A stretch of DNA of 38,440 bases, taken from NCBI RefSeq assembly GCF_003470205.1, contig NZ_QWKP01000202.1:1-38440 (forward strand). The letters are read 5' to 3'. Source of the stretch: Cellulomonas rhizosphaerae. Its GTDB lineage: Bacteria; Actinomycetota; Actinomycetes; Actinomycetales; Cellulomonadaceae. How positions within the stretch are numbered: position 1 is the first letter of the stretch; every line of letters starts with the position of its first letter. Positions 7,093-17,601 of the stretch are shown here, piece after piece. The position numbers and the translations under genes were made by a program. A model generated the notes under the pieces. It worked only from the letters and a program-made list of their open reading frames with translations. It had not been told where the DNA came from and did no database searches.

Positions 7093-7674
7093 GTGCCGTC
7101 CACCGTGCAGCCCGCCTGGCAGCCGCCGTCGTGGGAGCAGATCGTGCGCGAGCACTCTGCCCGCGTCTACCGGCTCGCCTACCGGCTCACCGGCAACCGC
7201 CACGACGCCGAGGACCTGACGCAGGAGACCTTCGTCCGCGTCTTCCGCTCGTTGCACACGTTCCAGCCCGGCACGTTCGAGGGCTGGATGCACCGCATCA
7301 CCACGAACCTGTTCCTGGACCAGGCACGCCGCCGCCAGCGCATCCGCATGGACGCGATGGGCGAGGAGGCCGATCGCTACCCGTCCGTGGACCAGCTCGC
7401 GGCCCCCGAGCGGGCGTTCGAGCACGGCAACCTCGACCACGACATCCAGCGCGCGCTCGACGAGCTGCCGCCGGAGTACCGCGCCGCCGTCGTGCTGTGC
7501 GACATCGAGGGGCTCTCCTACGAGGAGATCGCCGTGACGCTCAACATCAAGCTGGGCACCGTGCGCTCGCGCATCCACCGCGCCCGCGCGCGGCTGCGCG
7601 TCTCCCTCGAGCACCGGGCGCCGAGCGCCCAGCACGCACCCGCCGAGCAGGCCGCCGACGAGGTCTGGGCGTGA
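7093..7674 (+). CDS. sigE: ECF RNA polymerase sigma factor SigE
   Basis: 193-residue sigma-70 family ECF factor. Region 2 spans about residues 20-85, with [21 protein letters not shown] (core binding) and the [17 protein letters not shown] segment (-10 recognition). Region 4 spans about 120-175, with [12 protein letters not shown] and the helix-turn-helix [18 protein letters not shown] (-35 recognition). The GTG start has GAGGAG 4-9 nt upstream. The stop overlaps the rseA start (GTGA), coupling sigma and anti-sigma synthesis. The order OMT, sigE, rseA, htrA, tatB equals the M. tuberculosis sigE locus. By analogy it directs the cell-envelope and heat stress response. A matching ECF promoter lies upstream. 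Confidence 0.9.
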   Translation: MPSTVQPAWQPPSWEQIVREHSARVYRLAYRLTGNRHDAEDLTQETFVRVFRSLHTFQPGTFEGWMHRITTNLFLDQARRRQRIRMDAMGEEADRYPSVDQLAAPERAFEHGNLDHDIQRALDELPPEYRAAVVLCDIEGLSYEEIAVTLNIKLGTVRSRIHRARARLRVSLEHRAPSAQHAPAEQAADEVWA

Positions 7675-8639
7675 GCCACCTCGGCTCGCGGATCAGCGCC
7701 CTCGTCGACGGGCAGCTCACGCCCGCCGCGACCGAGCGCGCGCTCGCGCACGTCGCCGGCTGCCCGGAGTGTGCGGCCGAGCTGTCCGCCGCCCGCGCCG
7801 CACGCGCCGCGCTCGCCTCGGCGACCGACGACGTCTCGCCCGACGCCGACTTCGCGGCGCGGCTGCTCTCGCTCGCGCCCATGCAGCCGCCCGCCGTCGC
7901 GCCCCGATCGACCGACCCGTTCGCGCCGCCGCCGCGCCGGACCAGCCACGACGTCGCCTCCTACGGCCTGCACCGGGGGCGCGCGCGGCGCGTCTGGGAC
8001 GCGCAGACGGGTGCGGCTCTGTGCGGCGAGGTCCCGATGCGTCGCGTGACCTCGCGCCTCGTGGTCGGGTCCGTCGCCGGCATGGGTGCGGTCGCCGTGA
8101 TGCTCTTCGTGCTGGGCGAGCGGCCCGCGATGGCACCCGAGGGGCAGCTGAGCGCCGACCTCGAGCTCCTGGGCCACGCCACCGCGCAGCCGGTCTCCGA
8201 CGAGATCCAGACGGTGAGCGACGACGACGAGCCCGAGAGCTGGCTCGCGAGCAACGGCTGGCCGTTCCCCGCCGAGCTGCCCGCCGGCTGGGACGTCACG
8301 GACGTGCGGTACACCGACGAGGGCGCGGTCGAGGTCGACGTGACGAGCCCCGCCGGGCCGGTCGTGGTGACCGAGCAGGCGGGCCGGCTCGACACCGCGC
8401 GACTCGTCGGCGCCGAGCAGGTCACGCTCGACGGCCGCGACGTCGCGCTGCTCTCGCGCGAGCCGTGGCACGTGGTCTGGCAGTCCGGTGCGACCGTGGT
8501 CCAGGTCGTCGCGGCCCAGCAGTCCGACGGAGTGACCGAACTCGTGGCAGGCTTCCCGGGCGGGGCGTTCGACGACGGCGTGCCGGCGCGCATCTCGCGC
8601 GGATGGTCCACCGTGACAGGAGTGTTCGACCAGCCATGA
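7671..8639 (+). CDS. rseA: Membrane anti-sigma factor, RseA-like (zf-HC2)
   Basis: 322 residues. The N-terminal cytoplasmic zinc-associated anti-sigma domain carries the HXXXCXXC motif (H27, C31, C34), which clasps ECF sigma factors in this family. A Pro-rich linker leads to one membrane segment at about 129-147. A C-terminal domain of about 170 residues, acidic at its start ([12 protein letters not shown]), would be outside the membrane. Mycobacterial RseA is much shorter (about 150 residues) and lacks this outer part, which could sense envelope state. The GTG start overlaps sigE and the stop overlaps htrA (ATGA), so the three are co-transcribed. Predicted to hold SigE inactive until stress. 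Confidence 0.85.
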   Translation: MSHLGSRISALVDGQLTPAATERALAHVAGCPECAAELSAARAARAALASATDDVSPDADFAARLLSLAPMQPPAVAPRSTDPFAPPPRRTSHDVASYGLHRGRARRVWDAQTGAALCGEVPMRRVTSRLVVGSVAGMGAVAVMLFVLGERPAMAPEGQLSADLELLGHATAQPVSDEIQTVSDDDEPESWLASNGWPFPAELPAGWDVTDVRYTDEGAVEVDVTSPAGPVVVTEQAGRLDTARLVGAEQVTLDGRDVALLSREPWHVVWQSGATVVQVVAAQQSDGVTELVAGFPGGAFDDGVPARISRGWSTVTGVFDQP

Positions 8640-10174
8640 CGACGCCCGACGAGCGGCCCGGCACCCAGCCGGAGCCGACGCCGCCCCTGTTCGCGTCCCC
8701 GAGCGGTGCTCGTCCGATCCCGGCGAGCCCCACGGCCCCCGATCCCGCGGCGGCTGAGCCCACCGCCGCCCCCGCCGTGACGCAGCCCGTCCCGCAGCCG
8801 TCGCCGTCGCCGCAGGCGTCGCCCGTGCCGCCCGCAGCCGAGCCGACGGCCCCGCCGCAGTGGCCAGGCGCGCAGCAGCCCGCCCAGCCCGGGCCGTGGT
8901 CGCTCGCCGCCCAGCAGTCCGTCGCGCCGCCGGCGCAGAGCCCCCACACCGCGCAGCCCGTGCGCGGCTACGACGGCACGCCGTTCGGTCTGCCGACCGA
9001 CTCGACCTCGCAGGCCTGGCCGCCCGGTGCGCCGCCTGCTGGCGCGCCCATGAAGGTCGTGCGCGTGCGCAAGCGTCGGCGCTCGCTGTCCGTCGCGTGG
9101 GTGGTCCCGATGCTCGTCCTGGCGATGCTCGCGGGCCTGCTCGGCGGAATCCTCGGCGCGAACCTCACGCACGACGACCACCTCGCCTCGGCCGACCTGC
9201 CCGCGCACACCGACGAGGCGGGCGCCGACGCTCCGTCGCGAGCGCCGGACTCGGTCGCGGGCATCGCTGAGAGCGTCCTGCCGTCCGTGGTCTCGATCCA
9301 GGCGATCGGCGCCGACGGCACGTCCACCGGATCCGGCTTCGTGCTGCGCGAGGACGGCTACCTGCTGACCAACAACCACGTGGTGGCGGGCGCCGCGGGC
9401 GACGACGCGCTCACGGTCACGTTCTCGGACGGGCACGAGCGCGCGGCGCGCGTCGTCGGCGCCACCTCCGACTACGACCTGGCTGTCATCAAGGTCGACG
9501 AGAAGGGCCTCGAGCCCCTCGTCCTGGGCGACTCGGCCGACGTCGCGGTCGGCGACCCCGTCGTCGCGATCGGCGCGCCCCTGGGCCTGGCCGGCACCGT
9601 GACGACAGGCATCATCAGCGCGCTCAACCGCCCGGTCTCCGCGGGCGACGCGAGCGACACCGCCTTCATCAACGCGATCCAGACCGACGCCGCGATCAAC
9701 CCGGGCAACTCCGGGGGGCCGCTCGTCGACATGGCGGGCGAGGTCATCGGCATCAACTCGGCCATCGCCCAGCCGCCGGGCGGCACGGGCAGCGTGGCCG
9801 GCAGCATCGGCCTCGGCTTCGCGATCCCGTCGAACCAGGCGCGCCGCACCGCCGAGCAGCTCATCGAGACCGGCCACGCCACGTACCCGATCGTCGGCGT
9901 GCTGCTCGACCAGAGCTACGTGGGCGAGGGCGTCAAGGTCGCCACCGAGGGCCAGAACGGCACCGGCCCGGTCACAGCGGACGGTCCGGCGGACCGTGCG
10001 GGCATCCGAGCGGGCGACGTGATCCTCGCGATCGACGGTCGTCCGGTCACGGATCCCGACGAGCTCATCGTCGCGATCCGCGCCCACGAGCCCGGGGACG
10101 TCATCGAGCTCTCGGTGCGGACCGGCGACGCCCAGCGCACCGTCCGGGTCACGCTGGACGAGGCCGGGGACTGA
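8636..10174 (+). CDS. htrA: HtrA/DegP-like membrane serine protease
   Basis: 512-residue envelope quality-control protease. A cytoplasmic Pro/Ala/Gln-rich region of about 140 residues comes first. A basic RKRRR patch and a single membrane segment follow at about 153-173. The extracytoplasmic trypsin-like domain has the triad H248 (TNNHVV), D281 (DYDLAVIK) and S359 (GNSGGP). A C-terminal PDZ domain spans about 420-508, including GIRAGDVILAIDGRPV. It degrades or refolds damaged exported proteins and, in mycobacteria, acts with the SigE/RseA system. The ATG overlaps the rseA stop, so expression should follow the sigE promoter. The triad is complete, so activity is expected. Confidence 0.92.
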   Translation: MTTPDERPGTQPEPTPPLFASPSGARPIPASPTAPDPAAAEPTAAPAVTQPVPQPSPSPQASPVPPAAEPTAPPQWPGAQQPAQPGPWSLAAQQSVAPPAQSPHTAQPVRGYDGTPFGLPTDSTSQAWPPGAPPAGAPMKVVRVRKRRRSLSVAWVVPMLVLAMLAGLLGGILGANLTHDDHLASADLPAHTDEAGADAPSRAPDSVAGIAESVLPSVVSIQAIGADGTSTGSGFVLREDGYLLTNNHVVAGAAGDDALTVTFSDGHERAARVVGATSDYDLAVIKVDEKGLEPLVLGDSADVAVGDPVVAIGAPLGLAGTVTTGIISALNRPVSAGDASDTAFINAIQTDAAINPGNSGGPLVDMAGEVIGINSAIAQPPGGTGSVAGSIGLGFAIPSNQARRTAEQLIETGHATYPIVGVLLDQSYVGEGVKVATEGQNGTGPVTADGPADRAGIRAGDVILAIDGRPVTDPDELIVAIRAHEPGDVIELSVRTGDAQRTVRVTLDEAGD

Positions 10175-10186
10175 GCCCGCGAGGGG

Positions 10187-10192
10187 TAGCCT
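10187..10192 (+). promoter_or_regulatory. -10 element of tatB, leaderless type
   Basis: TAGCCT ends 6 nt before the GTG at 10199. It separates tatB transcription from the sigE-rseA-htrA operon. Confidence 0.55.
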
Positions 10193-10198
10193 GAGCCG

Positions 10199-10543
10199 GT
10201 GTTGTTCGACATCAACGGCGGGGAGTTCCTCATACTCCTGCTCGTCGCGGCCATCGTCATCGGCCCCCAGCGACTGCCCGGCTACGCCGAGCAGCTGGGC
10301 GCGCTGGTGCGCAAGGCGCGCGTCTGGATGAAGGACGCCAAGGGCCGGATCGACACGGAGATGGGCGACGACGCCATCGACCTCGACTGGACCACGCTGG
10401 ACCCGCGCCGCTACGACCCCCGCCGGATCGTGCGCGACGCGTTGCTCGAGCCGGACGCGCGCCAGGTCCCGGCGGTCGCCCGGGTGGGCGCGGTCTCGGC
10501 CCCCGTCGGCGGTGCGGCACCGTTCGACGACGAGGCCACCTGA
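10199..10543 (+). CDS. tatB: Sec-independent translocase subunit TatB
   Basis: 114-residue component of the twin-arginine translocase that exports folded proteins. The short N-terminal membrane helix (residues 8-21) is followed by the family hinge GPQRLP (22-27) and an amphipathic helix (about 28-50). A charged and then Ala/Val-rich tail is typical of TatB. The position after htrA matches tatB in the mycobacterial sigE locus, which favours TatB over TatA. The GTG start is fixed by TAGCCT 6 nt upstream. tatA and tatC are not in this window. The truncated efeB at the right end is a likely Tat substrate. Confidence 0.88.
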   Translation: MLFDINGGEFLILLLVAAIVIGPQRLPGYAEQLGALVRKARVWMKDAKGRIDTEMGDDAIDLDWTTLDPRRYDPRRIVRDALLEPDARQVPAVARVGAVSAPVGGAAPFDDEAT

Positions 10544-10585
10544 GCCTCGTCGGACCCCGAAGCGTTTCGCACACCTCCCCACTGA

Positions 10586-12207
<1,622 letters not shown>

Positions 12208-12216
12208 GGTCGGCCC

Positions 12217-13164
12217 ATGAGCGAACCCGTCGGCGCAGGTCGTGCGCACGCAGCGGCACCGGCCGACGACTCCACGCCGCCGTCCGGCACCTCGCTCGTC
12301 GGTCGCGCCAAGGCGTTGCTGGCCTGGTGGAACGCCACCCGCCCCGCCCGGGCCAACGCGCGGTTCGGCGAGCGCGGCGGCGGCGTCCTGACCGGTGGCA
12401 TCGCCTACGCCGCGCTGTTCTCGGTGTTCGCCGCGCTGACCATCGGGTACACGATCTTCATGGCCGTGCTCGGCAACAACGAGAAGCTGCGGCAGAGCGT
12501 CCTCGACGCGATCAACGACAACCTGCCGGGTCTCATCGACACCGGCTCCAACCAGGGCATGATCGACCCGGAGTCGCTCAAGCTCAGTGGTGGCCTCACC
12601 ACCACCGGCATCATCGCCGTCGTCGTCCTGCTCCTCTCGGCGCTGTCCGCGACGGCCGCGCTGCGCACGGGCGTGCGGGCCATGTTCGCGGAGGAGGGTG
12701 GCGGCAACGCGATCACCGGCAAGCTGCGCCAGCTCGGCGGGCTCGCCGGCCTCGCGTTCGCGGTCCTGCTCGCCGCGATCCTCACCACGGCCGTCGGGTC
12801 GGCCGCGCAGTGGCTGCTGTCGGCGCTCGGGTGGGGCGACGCGAGCGGCGTGACGCTGCGGATCGTCGGGATCCTCGTCGCGCTCGTCATCGACGCCGCG
12901 ACGTTCGTGCTCATCGTCCGGCTGCTCGCCGGCGAGAACCCGCCGCGGCGCGACCTGCTCTGGGGGGCCGTGATCGCGGGCGTGGGCATCGGGGTCGTCC
13001 GGTTCCTGGGGACGACGGTCGTGGCCGGCAGCGTCGGCAAGAACCCGCTGTTCACGTCCGTGGCCGTGATCGTCACGCTGCTCATCTGGGTCAACCTGAT
13101 CTCGCGCATCGTGCTGCTCGCATCGGCGTGGGTCGCGAACCCGCAGGCGCCCGCGAAGGACTGA
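12217..13164 (+). CDS. YihY/BrkB family membrane protein
   Basis: 315-residue inner-membrane protein of the YihY (UPF0761) / virulence factor BrkB family. A polar N-terminus of about 55 residues is followed by about six membrane segments. The family-typical GGIAYAALFSVFAALTIGY lies near residues 60-78, and the C-terminal helices include GTTVVAGSVGKNPLFTSVAVIVTLLIWVN in shorter recognisable pieces. M. tuberculosis also has a YihY-type gene next to trpS. The old name ribonuclease BN is not supported. The biochemical role is unknown. The gene is convergent with the phosphotransferase gene, with only 4 nt between the stop codons and no room for a separate terminator. Confidence 0.85.
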   Translation: MSEPVGAGRAHAAAPADDSTPPSGTSLVGRAKALLAWWNATRPARANARFGERGGGVLTGGIAYAALFSVFAALTIGYTIFMAVLGNNEKLRQSVLDAINDNLPGLIDTGSNQGMIDPESLKLSGGLTTTGIIAVVVLLLSALSATAALRTGVRAMFAEEGGGNAITGKLRQLGGLAGLAFAVLLAAILTTAVGSAAQWLLSALGWGDASGVTLRIVGILVALVIDAATFVLIVRLLAGENPPRRDLLWGAVIAGVGIGVVRFLGTTVVAGSVGKNPLFTSVAVIVTLLIWVNLISRIVLLASAWVANPQAPAKD

Positions 13165-13168
13165 GCGC

Positions 13169-13927
13169 CTACCCCAGCGCGCGGGCGATCACGTCGCGGC
13201 GGGGCGCCAGGACCGCGAGCCGCGACCGGGTGTTCGCCGGCTCCCCGATCTCGCCGAGCCGCAGCATCCCCGCGTCGCCCGCGCGCTGACCGGCCTCGAT
13301 GCGGTCGGCCGCGGCGGTCATCCGCGCGAACACGTGGTCGAGGATCGCGACGGGTTCCAGCCCCCCGTATCCGTCCGCGATGACCCGCAGCCCGTGGGCG
13401 ACCTCGGCCGGGCCCGCGGCGGGGTGCAGCAGGGGTGAGTTCCAGGCCAGGATCGCGACGTCGTCGATCGGCACGCCCGGGCCGGCGACGTCCCAGTCGA
13501 AGACGCCCGCGAGCTCGTCGCCGTCGAACGCCATGTTGTACATCGCGGTGTCGTGGTGGCAGACGATCTCCCCGGGACCGAGCGCGCGCTCGACGAAACG
13601 CCAGCGGCGGCTGCCCCGCGGGAAGCCCGCGACGACGCGGTGGTACTCGCGCAGCCAGGCCGCGGCGGAGGTCAGCTGCGCGTCGGTGAGCGCCCGCTCG
13701 CCGATCGGGACGACGTCGCCGGGCAGGTAGGTGAGGACCTCGCGGCCGCGCTCGTCGAACCCGAGCGCGCGCGGGACGTGGGGGAGTCCTGCTGCCGCGA
13801 GGAAGTCGAGCAGCTCGTGCACGGCCGGGGTCCACGGGCCGGTGGGGCGGCGGACGGTGTCGCCGACGAGGACCGCACCGCCGACGTTCCCGCCGGGCAG
13901 CACGACCTCGTCGGGACCGTCGCTCAC
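13169..13927 (-). CDS. APH-like phosphotransferase
   Basis: 252-residue kinase-like protein of the aminoglycoside phosphotransferase / choline kinase superfamily. The catalytic loop reads CHHDTAMYN, giving D126 as base and N131 as metal ligand. FDWDVAGPG supplies the metal-binding D144. The N-terminal lobe is short and lacks an obvious glycine-rich loop, as is common in the APH family. GTG 13927 overlaps the DinB-like stop by 4 nt (GTGA), so both come from one mRNA. A longer reading frame extends upstream through the DinB gene but is a shadow. Substrate unknown; antibiotic resistance should not be assumed from the family name. Confidence 0.8.
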   Translation of the reverse strand: MSDGPDEVVLPGGNVGGAVLVGDTVRRPTGPWTPAVHELLDFLAAAGLPHVPRALGFDERGREVLTYLPGDVVPIGERALTDAQLTSAAAWLREYHRVVAGFPRGSRRWRFVERALGPGEIVCHHDTAMYNMAFDGDELAGVFDWDVAGPGVPIDDVAILAWNSPLLHPAAGPAEVAHGLRVIADGYGGLEPVAILDHVFARMTAAADRIEAGQRAGDAGMLRLGEIGEPANTRSRLAVLAPRRDVIARALG

Positions 13928-14451
13928 GCGCGCCACCGGTACAGGTCCCGCAGCAGCGCGATCTCGGCGCCGTGGTGCGCGAGCTCGTCGGTCGCGTGCA
14001 CCACGAGCGCGGCCCACGGCTCCTCGCCGAACGGACCCCAGTCGGGACCCATCGGCGCCCAGATCCCGTTCTCGCCGAGCGCGGCCATCGTCGCGCGGAA
14101 GGCGGCCGCCGCGGCGCGCAGGTCGGCCAACGCGGGCGCCGCGGTGCCGTGCCAGGCGCGCCCCGTCACCGCGACGGGGCGGGGCACGTCGGAGGCGCGC
14201 AGGTAGTCGGCGAGGCAGTCGCTGCCCAGGTGCCACAGCCGCCACGCGATCGTCGTGACGGGCGCGGGGTCGGGCTCCGGGTCCTCCCAGTCCACCAGCC
14301 AGCCCTCGTCGGCCGCACGGACCGTCCAGGCGCCGCCGACCGGCTCCCACAGGTACTCGTCGTCCGACAGGCCCGCGAGGCGCGCGTCCAGGCGATGCCA
14401 GGCGTCGTCGTACCCGGACAGGACCAGGGGCAGCACCGCGCGCTCGACCAT
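13924..14451 (-). CDS. DinB-like four-helix protein
   Basis: 175-residue protein resembling the DinB / YfiT-like family, metal-binding four-helix bundles that include thiol-dependent S-transferases. Candidate metal histidines are H74 (LWHLG) and H152, H159 and H160 in HATDELAHHGAEI, matching the family pattern of one central and two C-terminal histidines. EPVGGAWTV is the usual DinB signature after helix 1. The ATG at 14451 is chosen over an upstream GTG at 14481 because a TAGGGT -10 lies between them, 7 nt before the ATG. It is coupled to the phosphotransferase. A mycothiol or other thiol substrate is possible but unproven. Confidence 0.75.
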   Translation of the reverse strand: MVERAVLPLVLSGYDDAWHRLDARLAGLSDDEYLWEPVGGAWTVRAADEGWLVDWEDPEPDPAPVTTIAWRLWHLGSDCLADYLRASDVPRPVAVTGRAWHGTAAPALADLRAAAAAFRATMAALGENGIWAPMGPDWGPFGEEPWAALVVHATDELAHHGAEIALLRDLYRWRA

Positions 14452-14458
14452 GCCCCGA

Positions 14459-14464
14459 ACCCTA
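14459..14464 (-). promoter_or_regulatory. -10 element of the DinB-like gene, leaderless type
   Basis: TAGGGT on the minus strand ends 7 nt before the ATG at 14451. It excludes the longer GTG start at 14481. Confidence 0.6.
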
Positions 14465-14482
14465 GGGGCCGGGTACGACAAA

Positions 14483-14504
14483 GGCCCCGGGGTTTCCCGG
14501 GGCC
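14483..14504 (-). terminator. Intrinsic terminator of the sdh operon
   Basis: GGCCCCGGG (14483-14491) and CCCGGGGCC (14496-14504) form a perfect 9-bp stem with a 4-nt loop. On the minus strand it is followed by TTTG, so it resembles a classical intrinsic terminator, 15 nt after the sdhB stop. Confidence 0.8.
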
Positions 14505-14518
14505 GTCGTCGAGAGGCG

Positions 14519-15280
14519 TCAGAACGCGCGGGTGATCATCGCGCGCTTGACCTCCTGGATCGCCTTGGTGACCTCGATGCCTCGGGGGCAGGCCTCGGTG
14601 CAGTTGAAGGTGGTGCGGCAGCGCCACACGCCCTCCTTGTCGTTGAGGATCTCGAGGCGCTGAGCGCCACCCTCGTCGCGGCTGTCGAAGATGAAGCGGT
14701 GCGCGTTGACGATCGCGGCCGGGCCGAAGTACTGGCCGTCGGTCCAGAACACCGGGCACGACGAGGTGCACGCCGCGCACAGGATGCACTTGGTGGTGTC
14801 GTCGAACCGCTCGCGCTGCTCGGCGGACTGCAGGCGCTCCTTGGTCGGCTCGTTCCCCGTCGTGATGAGGAACGGCATGATCTCGCGGTAGCTCGCGAAG
14901 AACGGCTCCATGTCGACCACGAGGTCCTTGATCACCGGCAGGCCCTTGATGGGCTCGACGGTGATCGGCTTGGACGGGTCGAGGTCCTTGAGCAGCGTCT
15001 TGCACGCCAGGCGGTTGCGGCCGTTGATGCGCATCGCGTCCGAGCCGCACACGCCGTGCGCGCACGAGCGGCGGAACGTCAGCGAGCCGTCCTGCTCCCA
15101 CTTGACCTTGTGCAGCGCGTCGAGCACGCGGTCCGTGCCGTGGCACAGGACCTGGAACTCGTCCCAGTGGGCGACGGGCGTGACTCCGTCATCTCCGGGC
15201 AGGTACCGCATCACGCGCAGCGTCACGGTGAACGACGGGATCGCGCCGACCTGCTCGGGGGCGTCGAGAACGGCAGTCAT
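14519..15280 (-). CDS. sdhB: Succinate dehydrogenase iron-sulfur subunit
   Basis: 253-residue electron-transfer subunit of respiratory complex II. The N-terminal ferredoxin domain has the [2Fe-2S] ligands C73, C78, D81 and C93 in CAHGVCGSD...C; aspartate in the third place is also found in E. coli SdhB. The C-terminal domain has CILCAACTSSCP and a later CTEACPRG for the [4Fe-4S] and [3Fe-4S] clusters. It passes electrons from SdhA to quinone. Last gene of sdhCDAB: the ATG overlaps the sdhA stop by one base (TGATG), and a strong terminator follows. Confidence 0.96.
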   Translation of the reverse strand: MTAVLDAPEQVGAIPSFTVTLRVMRYLPGDDGVTPVAHWDEFQVLCHGTDRVLDALHKVKWEQDGSLTFRRSCAHGVCGSDAMRINGRNRLACKTLLKDLDPSKPITVEPIKGLPVIKDLVVDMEPFFASYREIMPFLITTGNEPTKERLQSAEQRERFDDTTKCILCAACTSSCPVFWTDGQYFGPAAIVNAHRFIFDSRDEGGAQRLEILNDKEGVWRCRTTFNCTEACPRGIEVTKAIQEVKRAMITRAF

Positions 15281-17124
15281 CAGTACTTACGCTCCATCGG
15301 CTGGTAGCGGGTCATCGTGACGGGCTTCGACCCCAGCACCAGCTGGTAGTCGTCGAAGACCTCGGTGTAGGCGAAGCGGCCGTCCTGGTCGCCGTCGACG
15401 CTCGCGTCGTCCGCGCCCTCGACGTGCAGGGGGCGGCGGTAGGCCATCGTGTGCTTCATGAAGCCCTCGTCGTCGCGCTTCGGGAAGTCCTCGCGGAAAT
15501 GACCGCCGCGGGACTCCTCACGGTTCAGGGCGCCGACGACGACGGTCTCCGCGATGTCGATGAGGAAGCCGAGCTCGACGGCCTCGAGGAGGTCGGTGTT
15601 GAACGTGCGGCTCTTGTCCTGCACCGAGACCGACAGGTACCGCGTGCGCAGCGTCTTGATGTCCTCGAGCGCCTGCGTCAGCGACTCCTTGGTGCGGAAC
15701 ACCTGAGCGTTGAGGTCCATCGACTCCTGCAGCGCCTTGCGGATGTCCGCCACGCGCTCGCCGTCGGGACGGGTCCGGATGACCTCGAGGCCGGCCTCGA
15801 CGCTCGCGGACGGGTCCTCGGGGAGCTCGATGAACTCGGCACCGACCGCGTAGGCGGCGGCCGAGATCCCGGCACGCTTGCCGAACACGTTGATGTCGAG
15901 CAGCGAGTTGGTGCCCAGGCGGTTGGAGCCGTGCACGCTCACGCACGCGACCTCGCCGGCCGCGAACAGGCCGTTGATGATGTCGGTCTCGTTGCGCAGG
16001 ACCTGCGCCTCGATGTTCGTCGGGACGCCGCCCATCGCGTAGTGCGCCGTCGGGTAGACGGGCACGGGCTCGGTGTACGGCTCGACGCCCAGGTAGGTGC
16101 GCGCGAACTCGGTGATGTCCGGGAGCTTGGCGTCGATGTGCGCGGGCTCGAGGTGCGTCAGGTCCAGCAGGACGTAGTCCTTGTTGGGTCCCGCGCCGCG
16201 GCCCTCGCGGACCTCGTTGGCCATCGACCGGGCGACGATGTCGCGGGGGGCCAGGTCCTTGATCGTCGGGGCGTAGCGCTCCATGAAGCGCTCGCCCTCG
16301 GAGTTGCGCAGGATGGCGCCCTCGCCGCGGGCGGCCTCGGACAGCAGGATGCCCAGGCCGGCCAGGCCGGTCGGGTGGAACTGGAAGAACTCCATGTCCT
16401 CCAGCGGGATGCCGCGGCGGTAGGCCAGCGCCATGCCGTCACCGGTGAGGGTGTGCGCGTTGGAGGTCGTCTTGAAGATCTTGCCCGCGCCGCCGGTGGC
16501 CAGGACCACGGACTTGGCCCGGAACACGTGGATCTCGCCCGTGGCGAGCTCGTACGCGACGACGCCGCTGACCGTGACCTCCTCGCCCTCGGGCACGTGG
16601 CCCGCGGCGAGGTCGTGGTCGACGAGCAGGTCGAGGACGTAGAACTCGTTGTAGAACTCGACCTCGTTCTTCACGCACTGCTGGTACAGCGTCTGCAGGA
16701 TCATGTGACCGGTGCGGTCCGCGGCGTAGCAGGAGCGGCGCACGGCAGCCTCGCCGTGGTTGCGGGTGTGGCCACCGAACCGGCGCTGGTCGATGCGGCC
16801 CTCGGGCGTGCGGTTGAACGGCAGCCCCATCTTCTCCAGGTCGAGCACCGCGTCGATGGCCTCCTTGGCCATGACCTCGGCGGCGTCCTGGTCGACCAGG
16901 TAGTCACCGCCCTTGACGGTGTCGAACGTGTGCCACTCCCAGTTGTCCTCCTCGACGTTGGCCAGGGCGGCGCACATGCCACCCTGCGCCGCGCCGGTGT
17001 GGGACCGGGTCGGGTAGAGCTTGGAGATGACGGCCGTGCGGACGCGGGTCGACGACTCGAGCGCCGCGCGCATGCCGGCGCCGCCCGCACCGACGATGAC
17101 GACGTCGTACTGATGGATCTGCAT
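15280..17124 (-). CDS. sdhA: Succinate dehydrogenase flavoprotein subunit
   Basis: 614-residue catalytic subunit that oxidises succinate to fumarate on the cytoplasmic face. The FAD-binding GAGGAG lies at 12-17. SHTGAAQGG (41-49) contains H42, the histidine that carries covalently bound FAD in this family. [12 protein letters not shown] and the substrate-domain segments HYAMGG and [11 protein letters not shown] are intact. It is co-transcribed with sdhC and sdhD upstream. Its start is preceded by two tandem TAAGGAC copies, the nearer one serving as Shine-Dalgarno 4 nt from the ATG. The short spacing and duplication are unusual. Confidence 0.97.
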   Translation of the reverse strand: MQIHQYDVVIVGAGGAGMRAALESSTRVRTAVISKLYPTRSHTGAAQGGMCAALANVEEDNWEWHTFDTVKGGDYLVDQDAAEVMAKEAIDAVLDLEKMGLPFNRTPEGRIDQRRFGGHTRNHGEAAVRRSCYAADRTGHMILQTLYQQCVKNEVEFYNEFYVLDLLVDHDLAAGHVPEGEEVTVSGVVAYELATGEIHVFRAKSVVLATGGAGKIFKTTSNAHTLTGDGMALAYRRGIPLEDMEFFQFHPTGLAGLGILLSEAARGEGAILRNSEGERFMERYAPTIKDLAPRDIVARSMANEVREGRGAGPNKDYVLLDLTHLEPAHIDAKLPDITEFARTYLGVEPYTEPVPVYPTAHYAMGGVPTNIEAQVLRNETDIINGLFAAGEVACVSVHGSNRLGTNSLLDINVFGKRAGISAAAYAVGAEFIELPEDPSASVEAGLEVIRTRPDGERVADIRKALQESMDLNAQVFRTKESLTQALEDIKTLRTRYLSVSVQDKSRTFNTDLLEAVELGFLIDIAETVVVGALNREESRGGHFREDFPKRDDEGFMKHTMAYRRPLHVEGADDASVDGDQDGRFAYTEVFDDYQLVLGSKPVTMTRYQPMERKY

Positions 17125-17128
17125 CGTT

Positions 17129-17142
17129 GTCCTTAGTCCTTA
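17129..17142 (-). repeat. Tandem Shine-Dalgarno repeat before sdhA
   Basis: On the minus strand TAAGGAC occurs twice without a gap (17142-17136 and 17135-17129). The first copy contains the sdhD TAA stop. The second copy ends 4 nt before the sdhA ATG. Confidence 0.6.
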
Positions 17143-17601
17143 GGAAGCCGTGCAGAACGACGGCAGCAGGTCGGCCGGCGAGCCCGAGGGGCACGGGTCG
17201 AACGTGAAGATCACGAGGGTGCCGAGCACGACGGTGATGACGAACGCCAGGTACAGCAGGCTCTTGAGAACCAGGCGCGTGCCGGGGCGCTCCGCGTAGT
17301 CGTTGACGATCGTGCGCACGCCGTTGGTGCCGTGGATCATCGCGAGCCAGAGCATCAGCAGGTCCCAGACCTGCCAGAACGGCGAGGCCCACTTGCCGGC
17401 GACGAAGCCGAAGTCGATGGCCTTGACGCCCTCGCCCGCGACCAGGTTCACGAACAGGTGCCCGAAGATCAGCACCAGCAGGATCACGCCGGACGCGCGC
17501 ATGAACACCCACCCGTACAGCTCGGTGTTGCCGCGCGTGGTCAGGCGGCTCGGCTTGGCGCGCGGGGGGCGCGGAGCCTTGGGGTCGGCGACGGTGGTCA
17601 T
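17140..17601 (-). CDS. sdhD: Succinate dehydrogenase membrane anchor, SdhD type
   Basis: 153-residue hydrophobic anchor of complex II. A basic, Pro-rich N-terminus of about 30 residues is followed by three membrane segments at about 31-53, 76-96 and 112-134. H48 (IFGHLF) and H90 (AMIHGTNGVR) are the expected haem b ligand candidates. The ATG at 17601 overlaps the sdhC stop by one base (TGATG). A longer upstream extension in the same frame would run inside sdhC and is rejected. The C-terminal tail ends with two cysteines (C137, C150). Confidence 0.88.
   Translation of the reverse strand: MTTVADPKAPRPPRAKPSRLTTRGNTELYGWVFMRASGVILLVLIFGHLFVNLVAGEGVKAIDFGFVAGKWASPFWQVWDLLMLWLAMIHGTNGVRTIVNDYAERPGTRLVLKSLLYLAFVITVVLGTLVIFTFDPCPSGSPADLLPSFCTAS

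Noticed and set aside
13169-14451. Antibiotic-resistance cassette
   Set aside because: The APH-like and DinB-like genes have normal base composition, a native-type leaderless promoter and no mobile-element signatures, so there is no sign of a transferred resistance unit.
14452-14481. GTG 14481 as start of the DinB-like gene
   Set aside because: The -10 TAGGGT at 14459-14464 lies downstream of it, so the codon would not be transcribed.
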